Positions 1 through 8,370 of a stretch of DNA of 27,116 nt are shown here, one piece after another. This DNA is from Chara braunii. Lineage: Eukaryota; Streptophyta; Charophyceae; Charales; Characeae. The translations under genes were made by a program, and so were the position numbers. Position 1 is the first letter of the stretch, and every line of letters begins with the position of its first letter. The notes beneath the pieces were generated by a model. The model saw only the letters and a program-made list of their open reading frames with translations. It had not been told where the DNA came from and did not search any database. The stretch is from the NCBI GenBank assembly GCA_003427395.1, contig BFEA01000116.1, positions 1,592,395 through 1,619,510 on the forward strand, given 5' to 3'.

Positions 1-168
1 CTATGGTTTCTGTTTTCTATTCAGGACGTAACCAGACCAAGTAAAAGAACGCATGTATAAAGTTAAGTTTCAACTTCTTTGATTGTTTGAAAGCAGATTG
101 TGGGATTGCATCTGGGGGAAGGGTGGGAGAAAGACAGTATTGCAAGTTTGACTGGGTCNACCAAAGGT

Positions 169-890
169 TGGGCNAGTTCCATAAGTTAGGGAAGGCCCAG
201 TGCTGTGTTTTATTTTGTATTGCCTGGAGAACCAGACAAATCCATAAGTTTGGGTGGTCTGGTTGCTCTGACTTGTGAGGGCTGAATGTGATTGCTTCTT
301 CAGACGCCAGTCAAATCCATAAGTTTGGGTAGTCTGGCGACCTTGTTTATTTGGGGTTTTTGACAGTTTCTTTGGTTTCTGAGCGAGGAGGTGATCATGT
401 CCCATAAGTTTGGGTGGCTCTACCTCTTCCTGCTTTGGTCTAAGAGAAATAAACCAGGATGAGGACCAAGACATGTTCCATAAGTTTGGGTGGTCTTGGT
501 CCAACGCCTCGCACATGCTGGAACCGGAAGGCTATAACTTTGATATACTTTACTATTATACTATCTATGAACAGGCTAGTCAGGCAGGGTTCCATAAGCT
601 TGGGTGGCCTGACTATAGCTTATCACCAACTNAAGAGAATACTTAACCAAGAGTTAACTTGTGGTACGAAGGGGCAGGCTGAGTCTTGAGNTGAAGATGA
701 TCGGCTCAGTTATATGCTACCTCAAAAGACCAAGTGCAGACAATTATATAAATTTTGGATACTTAAACCGTTCAGGGTGACTAGGATGGCCTAGTCATAT
801 GCCCAACGAAGAGAAAAGTTGTTGTGTCATGTGTTTGTGTATACTTCATGGCTCGGCTAGACATGTTCCATAAGTTTGGGTGGTCTAGCC
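169..890 (+). repeat. Array of seven hairpins with conserved loop and co-varying stems (5' LTR)
   Basis: The core CCATAAGTTTGGGTGG or a close variant occurs seven times. Each time it is enclosed by inverted repeats of different sequence. Stem arms are: 169-173/195-199 (TGGGC), 230-237/257-264 (AACCAGAC), 305-310/334-339 (CGCCAG), 388-392/422-426 (GAGGT), 463-472/493-502 (GGACCAAGAC), 578-585/607-614 (AGTCAGGC) and 855-862/883-890 (GGCTAGAC). The 463, 578 and 855 stems are perfect over 8-10 bp. The core can also close on itself through CCA/TGG around a TAAGTT loop. Changing arms with retained complementarity is the classic mark of selected RNA (or DNA) secondary structure. Function is unknown. 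Confidence 0.88.
778..797 (+). repeat. Perfect 8-bp hairpin lacking the conserved core
   Basis: TGACTAGG (778-785) pairs with CCTAGTCA (790-797) across a four-base ATGG loop. It lies between the sixth and seventh core-bearing hairpins. Its arms resemble theirs in length, but the CCATAAG core is absent. Confidence 0.8.
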
Positions 891-918
891 TTATGCCCTA
901 TGTAAGCTGGGTATAAGG
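889..918 (+). repeat. 10-bp hairpin adjoining the seventh array hairpin
   Basis: CCTTATGCCC (889-898) pairs with GGGTATAAGG (909-918), with one G-T wobble and a 10-base loop. It shares bases 889-890 with the right arm of the preceding hairpin, so the two structures compete for two bases or stack end to end. Confidence 0.75.
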
Positions 919-1181
919 GATAAATCATCGAGAGACTATGAACTATTGTTTGCTAAGGTAACTTGGGGATGGTGAGAGAGTGCATGTNTGTGGTTTGGTC
1001 TGCATGTGACTGAGTGATGCCACTTCTTAGTCTGGGTTTGAGTTTGATAGGTAGTTGCTGTAGTTGCTCGCCACGTGCTAGAGCCATAGGAGTTATAGTC
1101 AATTCCTGCATTTTCTGGACTCGTTTTTTTTTACTTAGATCAATTTCTGCATTTTCTAGGAACTTTTGATTCGTACTTGGT

Positions 1182-1755
1182 CTTGTATAAATCTTGGTAA
1201 GCCACTTCCTCTACGGAAAGCGCTGCCGAAATTTCTACAAAATCAAGGAGTTGGTCAAAACTTTGACTTTTTCAGGATCCGGTCTTGATGACTTCTTTGA
1301 CTTAGTAAGAATCTGGGGAGCTTCCTTTTCTAAAGGAGGTGCTGCCCAAATTTTTACTAATTCAAGGAGTTAGCCAAAATTGGGCCCTGAAGGGTCAAAG
1401 TCATTGTCAGGTCCCAAACTTGGCCTTGTATAAATCTTGGACTAGCACTTTCCCTACAGGAAGCGCTGTCGAAATTTCTACAAAGCTAAGAAGTTGGTTG
1501 AGATTTTGTCGTGACAGGACTGAGACTGTATGTCTAAGTTCAAGTGTAACTTAGTATAGATCTGGGGGGGCCTTCCCCTCTGAAGGAAAATGCTACCCAA
1601 ATTTTTGCTAGGTCAGGGAGTTGGACAAATTTTGACTTATGGGATCCGAAGTTTGACTTTTTGGACTAGTATAATTTTTTGCGATGGCACTTTTCCTACG
1701 GGAAGCGCTGCCGAAATTTTCCTAAATTAGAGGAGTTAGCTTGTATTTCAACTGG
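1182..1755 (+). repeat. Five diverged tandem units alternating between two subtypes, each with a small hairpin
   Basis: Units start near 1182, 1301, 1424, 1550 and 1666 (about 115-125 bp each). Odd units read like TTGTATAAATCTTGG, then GGAAGCGCTGCCGAAATTT. Even units read like TTAGTATAGATCTGGGG, then GCTGCCCAAATTTTT. Each unit has a hairpin before the GCGCTG or GTGCTG block: 1206-1209/1215-1218, 1324-1328/1332-1336, 1450-1453/1459-1462, 1571-1575/1582-1586 and 1693-1696/1701-1704. The arms change between TTCC/GGAA, CCTTT/AAAGG and CCTTC/GAAGG while pairing is kept. The last hairpin has a UACG tetraloop closed by C-G, an especially stable class in RNA. Confidence 0.8.
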
Positions 1756-1827
1756 TGGCGACGTACGTAGGAGAAACTATGTCATAGGCTACCTTTGCTT
1801 GGGCGCTGGCTAGAGATACAGCTTAGA

Positions 1828-1881
1828 CCTAGTTAAGTGTGCTGACTAGGGTAAGATCGTGATATGGAGGTTATCCTCCAT
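1828..1881 (+). repeat. Two further hairpins in the LTR
   Basis: CCTAGT (1828-1833) pairs with ACTAGG (1845-1850). ATGGAGG (1864-1870) pairs with CCTCCAT (1875-1881) across TTAT. The second runs directly into the perfect palindrome ATGAGCTCAT (1880-1889). Confidence 0.7.
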
Positions 1882-1970
1882 GAGCTCATAGACTTAGCTT
1901 GAGATTGGCCTGTCTTGTGTTACAGGTCTCCTTGATCGATTGATTCAGGACTTGGGGCTAGATTCAGCTT

Positions 1971-2023
1971 TGATCCTGCAAGGATCACCTTCTGTTATCA
2001 CAGATAACAGGTCGGTTGCCGAC
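1971..2023 (+). repeat. Three back-to-back perfect hairpins
   Basis: TGATCCT/AGGATCA (1971-1977/1981-1987, loop GCA), CTGTTATC/GATAACAG (1992-1999/2003-2010, loop ACA) and GTCGG/CCGAC (2011-2015/2019-2023, loop TTG) follow one another with at most four bases between them. All three have three-base loops. The same trio is at 15723-15775 in the 3' LTR. Confidence 0.85.
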
Positions 2024-2102
2024 TCGTCGNTTTACNACTCAACCTCNANCCACTCNCCTTACTCAACCTAAAGAGGCTTCAACCNTGGTGATNTTTTCTG
2101 TT

Positions 2103-2147
2103 TTGTTAAGGTTTCACCCGGACTTTTATTGAATGGCCATTTAACAA
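2103..2147 (+). repeat. Nested inverted repeat around a palindrome
   Basis: TTGTTAA (2103-2109) pairs with TTAACAA (2141-2147) and encloses the perfect palindrome AATGGCCATT (2132-2141), which shares one base with the right arm. It lies just after a cluster of unresolved bases (2030-2093). Confidence 0.6.
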
Positions 2148-2511
2148 AGGTANTGAGTATTTACCTAAGGTTGGTTGGCTGGAGGTTGGGGCTTGCATGG
2201 CTGAGGCGAAGGGTATGAGCATGGAGATTGGTTGGAGTTGACTTTGTGTAGTGTATGGGCTTCTGNTTGACTCTTTGATGTGATTGCAGGTATGTTATGT
2301 GACTTGGATTATTGGATTGGACTGCCCTGCGATTCTATATATGTGCATGAGNAGACCCACTGTGATTGTGAGATGTGATCGTCACACGTTTATTCCCATA
2401 TGTGTATATATGTGTGTATAAGTGTATGTATGCGTACCCATGTAGGGTACTTGTGTGGCCCGAAGGGTCCGCGTGCTAAGGACCTAATCCAGGGTTGACA
2501 TGAATAGAAGG

Positions 2512-2527
2512 GAGGGGATGACCCCTC
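2512..2527 (+). repeat. Short perfect GC hairpin
   Basis: GAGGGG (2512-2517) pairs with CCCCTC (2522-2527) across ATGA. Confidence 0.6.
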
Positions 2528-2880
2528 TAATTATATATACGCTTCTGAAGAAATTGTGGTCGGACGTTAGCCCTGAGCCTAGAATACGATGGTCCTCGCC
2601 CAGGACGACCCAGGTCCTAGGGTTAGCTCTGAAAGGGTTCACTTCCGATAAAAGTCGAAGGTACTTTCCTTGTTGGGATTTATTTTGGTGGAATCGGGCG
2701 GAAAGGTCAGCGTGTCGCAGGTGATGCGCCAGACAACTCACCATCGCTCCAAATCCCTTCCTGCCCTAGGGACCGTCTTACCCCGCACACTTTGGGACAC
2801 CTCATGGTGCAGAAGGCGGTAAAGCCCTCAGGCCGGTTTTGCACCGCTAAAGGGTTACCTCCCCGTAGCGCGCACTTCAG

Positions 2881-2898
2881 CCGACGCCTGAGCGTCGG
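2881..2898 (+). repeat. Perfect 7-bp GC hairpin
   Basis: CCGACGC (2881-2887) pairs with GCGTCGG (2892-2898) across CTGA. It is repeated in the 3' LTR at 16633-16650. Confidence 0.7.
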
Positions 2899-3449
2899 AA
2901 ATGACCCCATGGCTCAGAATAGGCCATTTGGGTATGGGCACCACATAATGCGTCGTCATCACAGTTACTCACGTAGCGCTGCATAGTGAAGTGGTATGCA
3001 TGGATCCTACGTTCGAGCGATCTTATACTAAACCTCGCGTAGGGCAGTTACCGACTTCCACTGCGTAAAGTTATGGGTTGGGTACAAAGGGACTAGGAGT
3101 GTGTGTCGTGTTGTACGTCCTGTGTGTCGCTCAGTACTTGTGTGCGTGTGTGCGTGTGCTTTACTTTTGTGTACCTTATAGTGGTGTGTGCGTGGCGCGT
3201 GGGATACGTCCTAGTCGACCGGCGACGGGCCGCGCTTGGGACCTCAGCCCCCCAAGAGGTCGGTTCGCGGTCGGGTCCGATAGAGGCGTAGTACGCGTAC
3301 CCCTTATGCTTCAGCGAACGAGAAACGCCCTCGGCTGGTCCACCTCTACGATTGCAGTTGATCAGCTTTCGTACTGTGGACTGGTAGCTCGGCGGGGATA
3401 CGCCCACCGAAGGTAGGTGACAACTCTCGTAAGGTGGAGGTAGTCGTGC

Positions 3450-3486
3450 CTCGCGTAGGCCCTATCCTGTCGTAGGGGCTCGCGAG
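3450..3486 (+). repeat. Two-tier hairpin near the LTR 3' end
   Basis: CTCGCG (3450-3455) pairs with CGCGAG (3481-3486), and inside it CCCTA (3460-3464) pairs with TAGGG (3473-3477). If the retroelement transcript spans this stretch, it would lie in the leader just upstream of the primer-binding site. Confidence 0.6.
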
Positions 3487-3633
3487 AGGTATGGCTGGCG
3501 CACCCGGCCGGAGCGGCTTACGGAAGCTCCATATATGTATCGCAAAGCGGACGTGTGTTTCGGCTCCTGCGTGACGCGGCCGGGAGGGTCCCGCGCTACC
3601 TATGAGTGGTGCCGGACCGATGCGCTCGACAGG

Positions 3634-3651
3634 TGGCGCCGTTGCCGGGGA
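3634..3651 (+). other. Primer-binding site complementary to tRNA-Asp 3' end
   Basis: TGGCGCCGTTGCCGGGGA starts two bases after the CA that ends the LTR. It is the complement of the 3' end of plant-type tRNA-Asp, including the terminal CCA. Minus-strand DNA synthesis would start here. This fixes the element's orientation and its LTR boundary. Confidence 0.93.
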
Positions 3652-4849
3652 TAATGGTTGCCTGCCGTTGTCCATGGTGGAACGACATCCGGGTAGATGG
3701 AGAGAAAATCAGGCATATACGGGAAGCTTTGGGAATTTTTGTGAGATAGGTTGCGGGATGTTTGTTCGATTGTTTAAGTAGAGGCTTATGAAAATTCCGA
3801 ATTTCTACCTTCGCCTTGGCGGAAGGATCGGTAAGATGGGTGGTGCGATGAGGGTGCTGAGGAGGGACAAACTCTAGCTAGGTGAGCGTAGAGTCTAGTG
3901 TAGAGAAGCATAATAGTAGTCAACTAAGGTTGGGCTATGCAAAGGTTATGTAAGAGAGTCTGGTAAGTATTTTGTAAGCCAGGTTGTCGAATAGGGTGTT
4001 GTTATTTCTTCCCCTTGCCCATATAACAGGATGGTGGAGCGAGACAGTGTGTTTGGTGGAGTATGAGTGGCAGAAGAGTGGTAGGCGCGCTGACTATGTA
4101 CTGACACAGTTTGATTAACAGTGTTGATATAAGATTGGACGATGCTTTACCTGATCGGTACAGTTAGGAGAAGGTGAAGCAACAACAATGAGGCTAAGCA
4201 CGTTTTCCACAAGGTGTGACCCTGTGAGGGACCTATTATGACCCATAAGAGTCGTTGGATTAGTCATGACAGCGGCGTGGTGTAGTTGCTTTAGGATGAG
4301 GCTAAGGCTAGGTAACTGTTCCTAGAGACAGATGGGGTGATAGTGGAGGGTATATCACGTTATTTATGGTAGACCATTGCGCTAAGCCCCTTCCAGGGTT
4401 GGATCACCTACTTAGGAAGCTGAGGACTTGAAACCTTTTGTTTTGAGGGTGTTACTCTGAGTGTATATTGGACTCATCTATGGATGTCAGACCCCGTAAG
4501 ACTAGTTTTGTGGAACACGGCCAATATAGTTGATGTATACGCCTTTTCTCATGATCCAAATGAGGAAAATGTAGACTGGGATGAGCTCCGAGCAATAATG
4601 GACCGATAGAAGGGGCCTCGCCGTTGTACTAAAAGTACGCTCCTTTTGACTTGGGTATGATCGTTTCCATACCTATCGCCATAGTAGCTATTATTGTTTG
4701 GTTACAGTTAGCCTTGAGAGGTCGTGCATGCATGTAGTATTGTAAGGACTAAAGGTTCCTCGATGTGGACATGAGATATGGTAAGGAGAGTTGAAGTTTA
4801 GCCGCGTGCCTTTATTTGCCTTGGGTCTGCTTAGGACGCTCCCTGATAA
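3652..4849 (+). other. Non-coding leader between primer-binding site and gag-like frame
   Basis: No convincing coding frame is present; the frame used by the gag-like gene is closed by TAA at 4847-4849. About 160 bases after the primer-binding site is a hairpin, CCTTCGCC (3808-3815) against 3818-3826, perfect except for one bulged G. A packaging or dimerisation signal would be expected in this part of a retroelement RNA, but nothing specific can be assigned. Confidence 0.6.
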
Positions 4850-4888
4850 CTTGCTGCTTGCTTCGCGTATCAGGCTACTGTCAACATC

Positions 4889-5851
4889 ATGACGGAAGAG
4901 AGCGGCTTCGCCAAGATCCTGCTTTGGAGGAATTCGTGCGTCATGAAGGTCCTGCTGCACGAAGCGCTGCAAGAGTCAATGCCCCTAGATCTCCGTGCTC
5001 TGTTGTTCCAAGGAAGGAACTTGTCTAGCTTTCTGCACGACTTTCAGGATTTTAGTCGTATAAAGGTGTGGGACAAGAAAGCGATGTGGTGTATGTTCCC
5101 TTTGTTCGTATGTGAAAGACTAAGTGAGGAGGTGTATACCCTCAAGCAGAAGGCGAAAGCGTGGGATGAGTTGGAGAGTTCCTTAAGGCTAAGATTCCCA
5201 GAAGGTGAAATAGAAGGCCAACGTGGGGAATGCTCTGTGCAACCAGTTGCGGGCGCACCAGCGCAGGCAGAGTTAAGGGGTCTACAAAGACAAGTAGGGG
5301 TATTGGAAGAGAGGTTAGCACGGCTGAAAGAGGCCAGGAAAGGCAAGATGAAGTTTTCAGAAGATCCCCCAAGTAAACCGGCTGGCCAGGGTGAAAAAGG
5401 GACAGAGGAGGATGACCAGAAGTCACCCCACTCAATAGGAACCCCGAAGAGGCGAGCCAGTGTTCAGATGAGGGACGAAGGCAAGAGGGAGAATGATATA
5501 AAGGAGGAGCACGAGCCTCTCAAGTTGACAAAGGCGCAGTCGAAGGCAAGGAACCTCGCTCAGGGCGGTCAGGGTACTGGAAGAGGGCAGAGTTCGCAGC
5601 AAGTAGCGGTTGCCCCGCAAGAGTGGGAAGGTGAGGCAAGACCAAGGGGGCCTCCCCCGATCGAGCAAGCACTACATGGGCAGTGGGCGCCGTGTAACAG
5701 GATGAACTTGTGGCTGACACATAATCCTTATATGCCCGGGCCGCAAAGTAATTATATGCGCCCTTGGATGAACATGATGCCCCGTGGGCCCCCGCCAGTC
5801 CAAACCCAACCTGTCGGACCGTTGCAACTACCGGTGCAACAAGTTTCGTAG
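4889..5851 (+). CDS. Gag-like protein of the LTR retrotransposon, 320 aa to an in-frame UAG
   Basis: This is the only sizeable plausible frame inside the element. It lies about 1.24 kb after the primer-binding site, the place expected for gag. The first ATG after an in-frame TAA (4847-4849) is at 4889. Residues about 60-105 (a Met/Trp/Phe-rich stretch, then a pattern of Trp-Asp-Glu-Leu-Glu and Arg-Phe-Pro) resemble the capsid-like Retrotrans_gag region of Ty3/gypsy elements. Residues about 128-155 are Leu/Glu/Arg-rich with heptad spacing, a likely coiled coil. The remainder is charged and low in complexity, and the last 60 residues are Pro/Met/Gln-rich. No CCHC zinc knuckle is seen. It would act as the structural shell and RNA binder of a cytoplasmic particle. 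The gag assignment rests on position and composition, not a database hit. The frame continues after the UAG (next entry). Confidence 0.6.
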   Translation: MTEESGFAKILLWRNSCVMKVLLHEALQESMPLDLRALLFQGRNLSSFLHDFQDFSRIKVWDKKAMWCMFPLFVCERLSEEVYTLKQKAKAWDELESSLRLRFPEGEIEGQRGECSVQPVAGAPAQAELRGLQRQVGVLEERLARLKEARKGKMKFSEDPPSKPAGQGEKGTEEDDQKSPHSIGTPKRRASVQMRDEGKRENDIKEEHEPLKLTKAQSKARNLAQGGQGTGRGQSSQQVAVAPQEWEGEARPRGPPPIEQALHGQWAPCNRMNLWLTHNPYMPGPQSNYMRPWMNMMPRGPPPVQTQPVGPLQLPVQQVS

Positions 5852-6121
5852 GACAGTATGACAGGTGGGAGGGGCCAAAGGCAGGCAGTCGGAAAAGGCC
5901 ATGGAGATGGCGGGCGTGGCAATACGGGACGCGGCAATAGAGGTCGTGGGAATGACAGGCAAGGCGCCGAGGGCCCCGATGGGAGCCAGCGAAACCATAA
6001 GTGGGGCTCAAGGAAGGAAGGAAGGGGCATGATGGTGCTGGCTGAGGTGATTACTAGGATGAGTCAGGTGACTAAGAGTCCGAGGTGGGTAGGCGAAATG
6101 ACTAGGAGTCGTAAGGAGTAA
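5852..6121 (+). CDS. Gly/Arg-rich continuation of the gag-like frame after UAG
   Basis: The codon phase is the same as 4889-5851, and only the TAG at 5849-5851 separates them. If that codon were read through, or were a recent mutation, the product would be about 410 residues. An ATG at 5858 could also start it separately. The first 35 residues are rich in Gly-Arg-Gly and Arg-Gly-Asn steps, like the RGG-type RNA-binding tails that replace zinc knuckles in some Gag proteins. The last part is basic and ends at TAA (6119-6121). A hairpin related to the LTR array sits inside it at 5983-6009. It could equally be the decayed tail of a longer gag. Confidence 0.45.
   Translation, partial: DSMTGGRGQRQAVGKGHGDGGRGNTGRGNRGRGNDRQGAEGPDGSQRNHKWGSRKEGRGMMVLAEVITRMSQVTKSPRWVGEMTRSRKE
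5983..6009 (+). repeat. Isolated hairpin with array-like loop inside the gag tail
   Basis: GAGCC (5983-5987) pairs with GGCTC (6005-6009). The loop contains CCATAAGTGG, matching the first eight bases of the LTR array core. With a 5-bp stem and a shortened core this could be chance. Confidence 0.4.
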
Positions 6122-7143
6122 AAAGGGGATAGAGCGGAGAAAGTATAGTAGGGTATCATGGGGACCCACCCTAACCCCTGGGTTGGGAAATTTCTGTCAG
6201 TTGCCTGCCCTGGATCCGTGGATTCGTGTTGGTAGAAGTCTAGTTGTACGTGTATTGACCTGGAAATTGGAGTAGCAGGCTAACCGTTGCGTGACCCTAA
6301 CCCCGTACTAATTGGTAAAGGCCAGTTGCATATTATGTAAGTCGGGACGGACATATACTTTGATGTGTGTATGTGTATAGGTTAAATCCTGGGAGGGGTT
6401 TCGCAATAATGGTCCGGTAAAGTAACTTCGGCTGTAGATAGCTCAGCCGTACAGGCAAAACCAGGAAGAGATGAGTGAGTAGGGACTGGTACACCTGAGT
6501 AGGAATATATGTTTTCTGTTGCCCTCACCATTACTTGAGCGGGTAGAGACCTATGTTGTTGAGTGTACGGATAAGGGCCACAACGTAGGATGACCACTAT
6601 GACAAGGATCATGTAAAATAGGGGGTGTAAACTAAGTAACAGTAGTATGCTGAGTTGTTTTGGGGACTTCTTGTACAAATAACCATGTACTGTATTCAGA
6701 GTGGTACGAGTTGTTTCGTAGGAGTCCTGAGACGAGATTATCCGGTGTATTTTAGGATGAGACATCTCATCCCTGAGTGTATATCTGTGTTGAGTGAGGT
6801 TTGAGACTACCCTTTGTACGTGACGATCACACTCACTCTCACATGTGTGGCTTTCTCCTGATGTGTGATGACTTTGTATGGGAGATGCTCTTAGTGCATC
6901 TCATATTCATGGATGTGTGTTATATGGAACTGTCTACTCCTCGGTATACTCATGCGATCTGCTTACGGGCAGCCGATGGGGCGGAGTATAAGGGGAGGAA
7001 GTGCAGTCCGTCTGTGAAAAGTTGTGAGGATTTGTAGAAGATTTATGAGTCTTTGAGACTCGGGTGCTTCACCATGCCGGTTGTTGATTGTTTAAGTTGT
7101 GACGAGGACCCATAAAATGGTCCCTCAGTAATGTTGTGTGTGA

Positions 7144-7224
7144 TGATGAGACCCCCTCGGATTTTTGGAGGAGGGGATGTGTTGTTCTATGATGAGACCC
7201 CCTTGGATTTTGGAAAAGGGGATG
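7144..7224 (+). repeat. Two direct copies of a hairpin with conserved GGATTTTTGG-type loop
   Basis: GATGAGACCCCC...GGGGATG occurs at 7144-7179 and 7191-7224. The first folds through CCCCTC/GAGGGG (7153-7158/7171-7176) and the second through CCCCTT/AAGGGG (7199-7204/7216-7221). The innermost pair changes from C-G to T-A while the loop is kept, a compensatory difference. Confidence 0.65.
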
Positions 7225-8019
7225 GCTTTATTGTTGGAAGACTCACCTTCTAGGGTGGGCGAACTGATTTACGGCATGGTAAGTTGTCTGATGAGTGATA
7301 AAGTCTGACGAAAAAGGCGACATTTGCTTAGAATGCTTAGGAAAGTCGCAATGAGTGCAGGGCGAGAGATGTCTCAGGATGGGTGACTGCTGGCTCTGAT
7401 CAAGTCAGGGGTCACGGCCTTGTGGACCTAGCGGTGATTTTGTTTGTGATTGTGCGTAGGATGCCATGCCTTTGTAGGAGGGCTGGTAAATACCTTCAGG
7501 CCCTGCGTAAACTCGCGGTGGGCCCGCGATTTGTTTTGCGACGCTCCGTCTAACCACTTGTGCTAGTTGTGGGACATATTGAAGGAAGACCAAGCTAACG
7601 GTGAAAGGTTAGCGCCACTAGGGCGTAACCCCAGTGGATGGCTGCTAGCCGGCGCCACCTGGCTGCGGGACCACGGGGTAAAAGTTTAAGGGGAGTTGCC
7701 CGCCCCAGGGAAATTACTCCGTGGGATAATGAAGGATGAGGGTTTAGGGAAATCCCGATTGAAAGATTAATATCAGGAGAAAACCTATCGTTGCGTAACC
7801 AACGAGGGTACTGCCACTAAAATAACAACGCGGTGGGCCGTAGTCCTGGTCCGATCAGCCAGGCTATGGTGGGCCAAGATGGAGACCTAGCCTTCTGTAC
7901 TAGACTACAGAAAGAGCTGAGTGGATATTAAGTATATATATATACGCGTGTATTTGATTGTGAGGGATTTTCTGAGAACGAAGGCGAGAGTGCCTTTAAA
8001 GGTCTCGGTTAGGGCCCGC

Positions 8020-8047
8020 GTCCCTAGTTTTGGTCAGGACTAGGGAC
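8020..8047 (+). repeat. Perfect 9-bp hairpin
   Basis: GTCCCTAGT (8020-8028) pairs with ACTAGGGAC (8039-8047) across 10 bases. Confidence 0.75.
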
Positions 8048-8341
8048 ACCCAACGAGAAGCTGAAGGTTGTCTAGGACCGGGGGAGAGAACGATTGGGGA
8101 AGTCTTTGGAACTTATGCTGCCATCCTCCTAATGACTGGGCGATGAGGGCCCGAGTTAGAAACCTGGCAGCATATAGTTGTGGAGGCATGGCTTGATGAG
8201 GCCTCTACCCTGTGTCTGTCGGCTAATCGGATTGGTTCTTTTCTCGTCAGCATTTGGGGTTGTGGGTTGAATTCGTAGTTTTTCGATTTGGCGAAGCGAC
8301 GGGGACGTCGCTTAATATGGTCCGGTAAGCTGTCGGCGCGA

Positions 8342-8370
8342 ATACCCTAACAAGGGTATCCGCCCTTGTT
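8342..8370 (+). repeat. Two mutually exclusive hairpins followed by a T run
   Basis: ATACCCT (8342-8348) pairs with AGGGTAT (8353-8359). AACAAGGG (8349-8356) pairs with CCCTTGTT (8363-8370). Both use 8353-8356, so only one can form. The second runs into TTTTT. Confidence 0.7.

Larger units (their letters stand above)
1..3631 (+). repeat. 5' long terminal repeat (incomplete at its 5' end)
   Basis: This is identical to 13753-17383 apart from 13 resolved substitutions and six bases called N only in the 3' copy. It ends in ACA immediately before a two-base gap and the primer-binding site, which fixes the LTR 3' boundary at 3631. The true 5' start lies left of the window. In the 3' copy a possible TGT start is at 13748, five bases before the shared region visible here, which would make the LTR about 3636 bp. 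Contents in order: a conserved-loop hairpin array (169-890), a tandem hairpin-bearing repeat (1182-1755), three back-to-back hairpins (1971-2023), GT-rich tracts around 2395-2445 and 3100-3200, and a GC-rich 3' third. Short open frames in it look like chance. TATAAAT occurs in the units starting at 1182 and 1424, but no promoter can be assigned. Confidence 0.92.

Noticed and set aside
70-516. A 148-residue minus-strand open frame with repeated TTQTYGF peptides in the LTR (and its copy at 13822-14268).
   Set aside because: The peptide repeats are just the complement of the hairpin core CCATAAGTTTGGG read in phase. The frame spans the structured array and has no domain resemblance.
169-890. Spaced short repeats with variable intervening sequence, superficially CRISPR-like.
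   Set aside because: Spacing is irregular, the variable parts are complementary arms rather than spacers, and the context is a eukaryotic retrotransposon.
3078-3416. Overlapping open frames on both strands in the LTR 3' part (about 100 residues).
   Set aside because: They lie in GT-rich and GC-rich DNA with few stops, show no domain, and overlap each other on opposite strands.
4238-4252. A further CCATAAG in GACCCATAAGAGTC, possibly another array hairpin.
   Set aside because: The stem is only three base pairs, and a 7-mer is expected by chance in a 10-kb interior.
7284-7325. A CTGATGA followed within 20 bases by GACGAAA on the plus strand, resembling a hammerhead core.
   Set aside because: The stem II arms do not pair (GTGA against TGAC has a mismatch), and there is no UH cleavage step at the right place.
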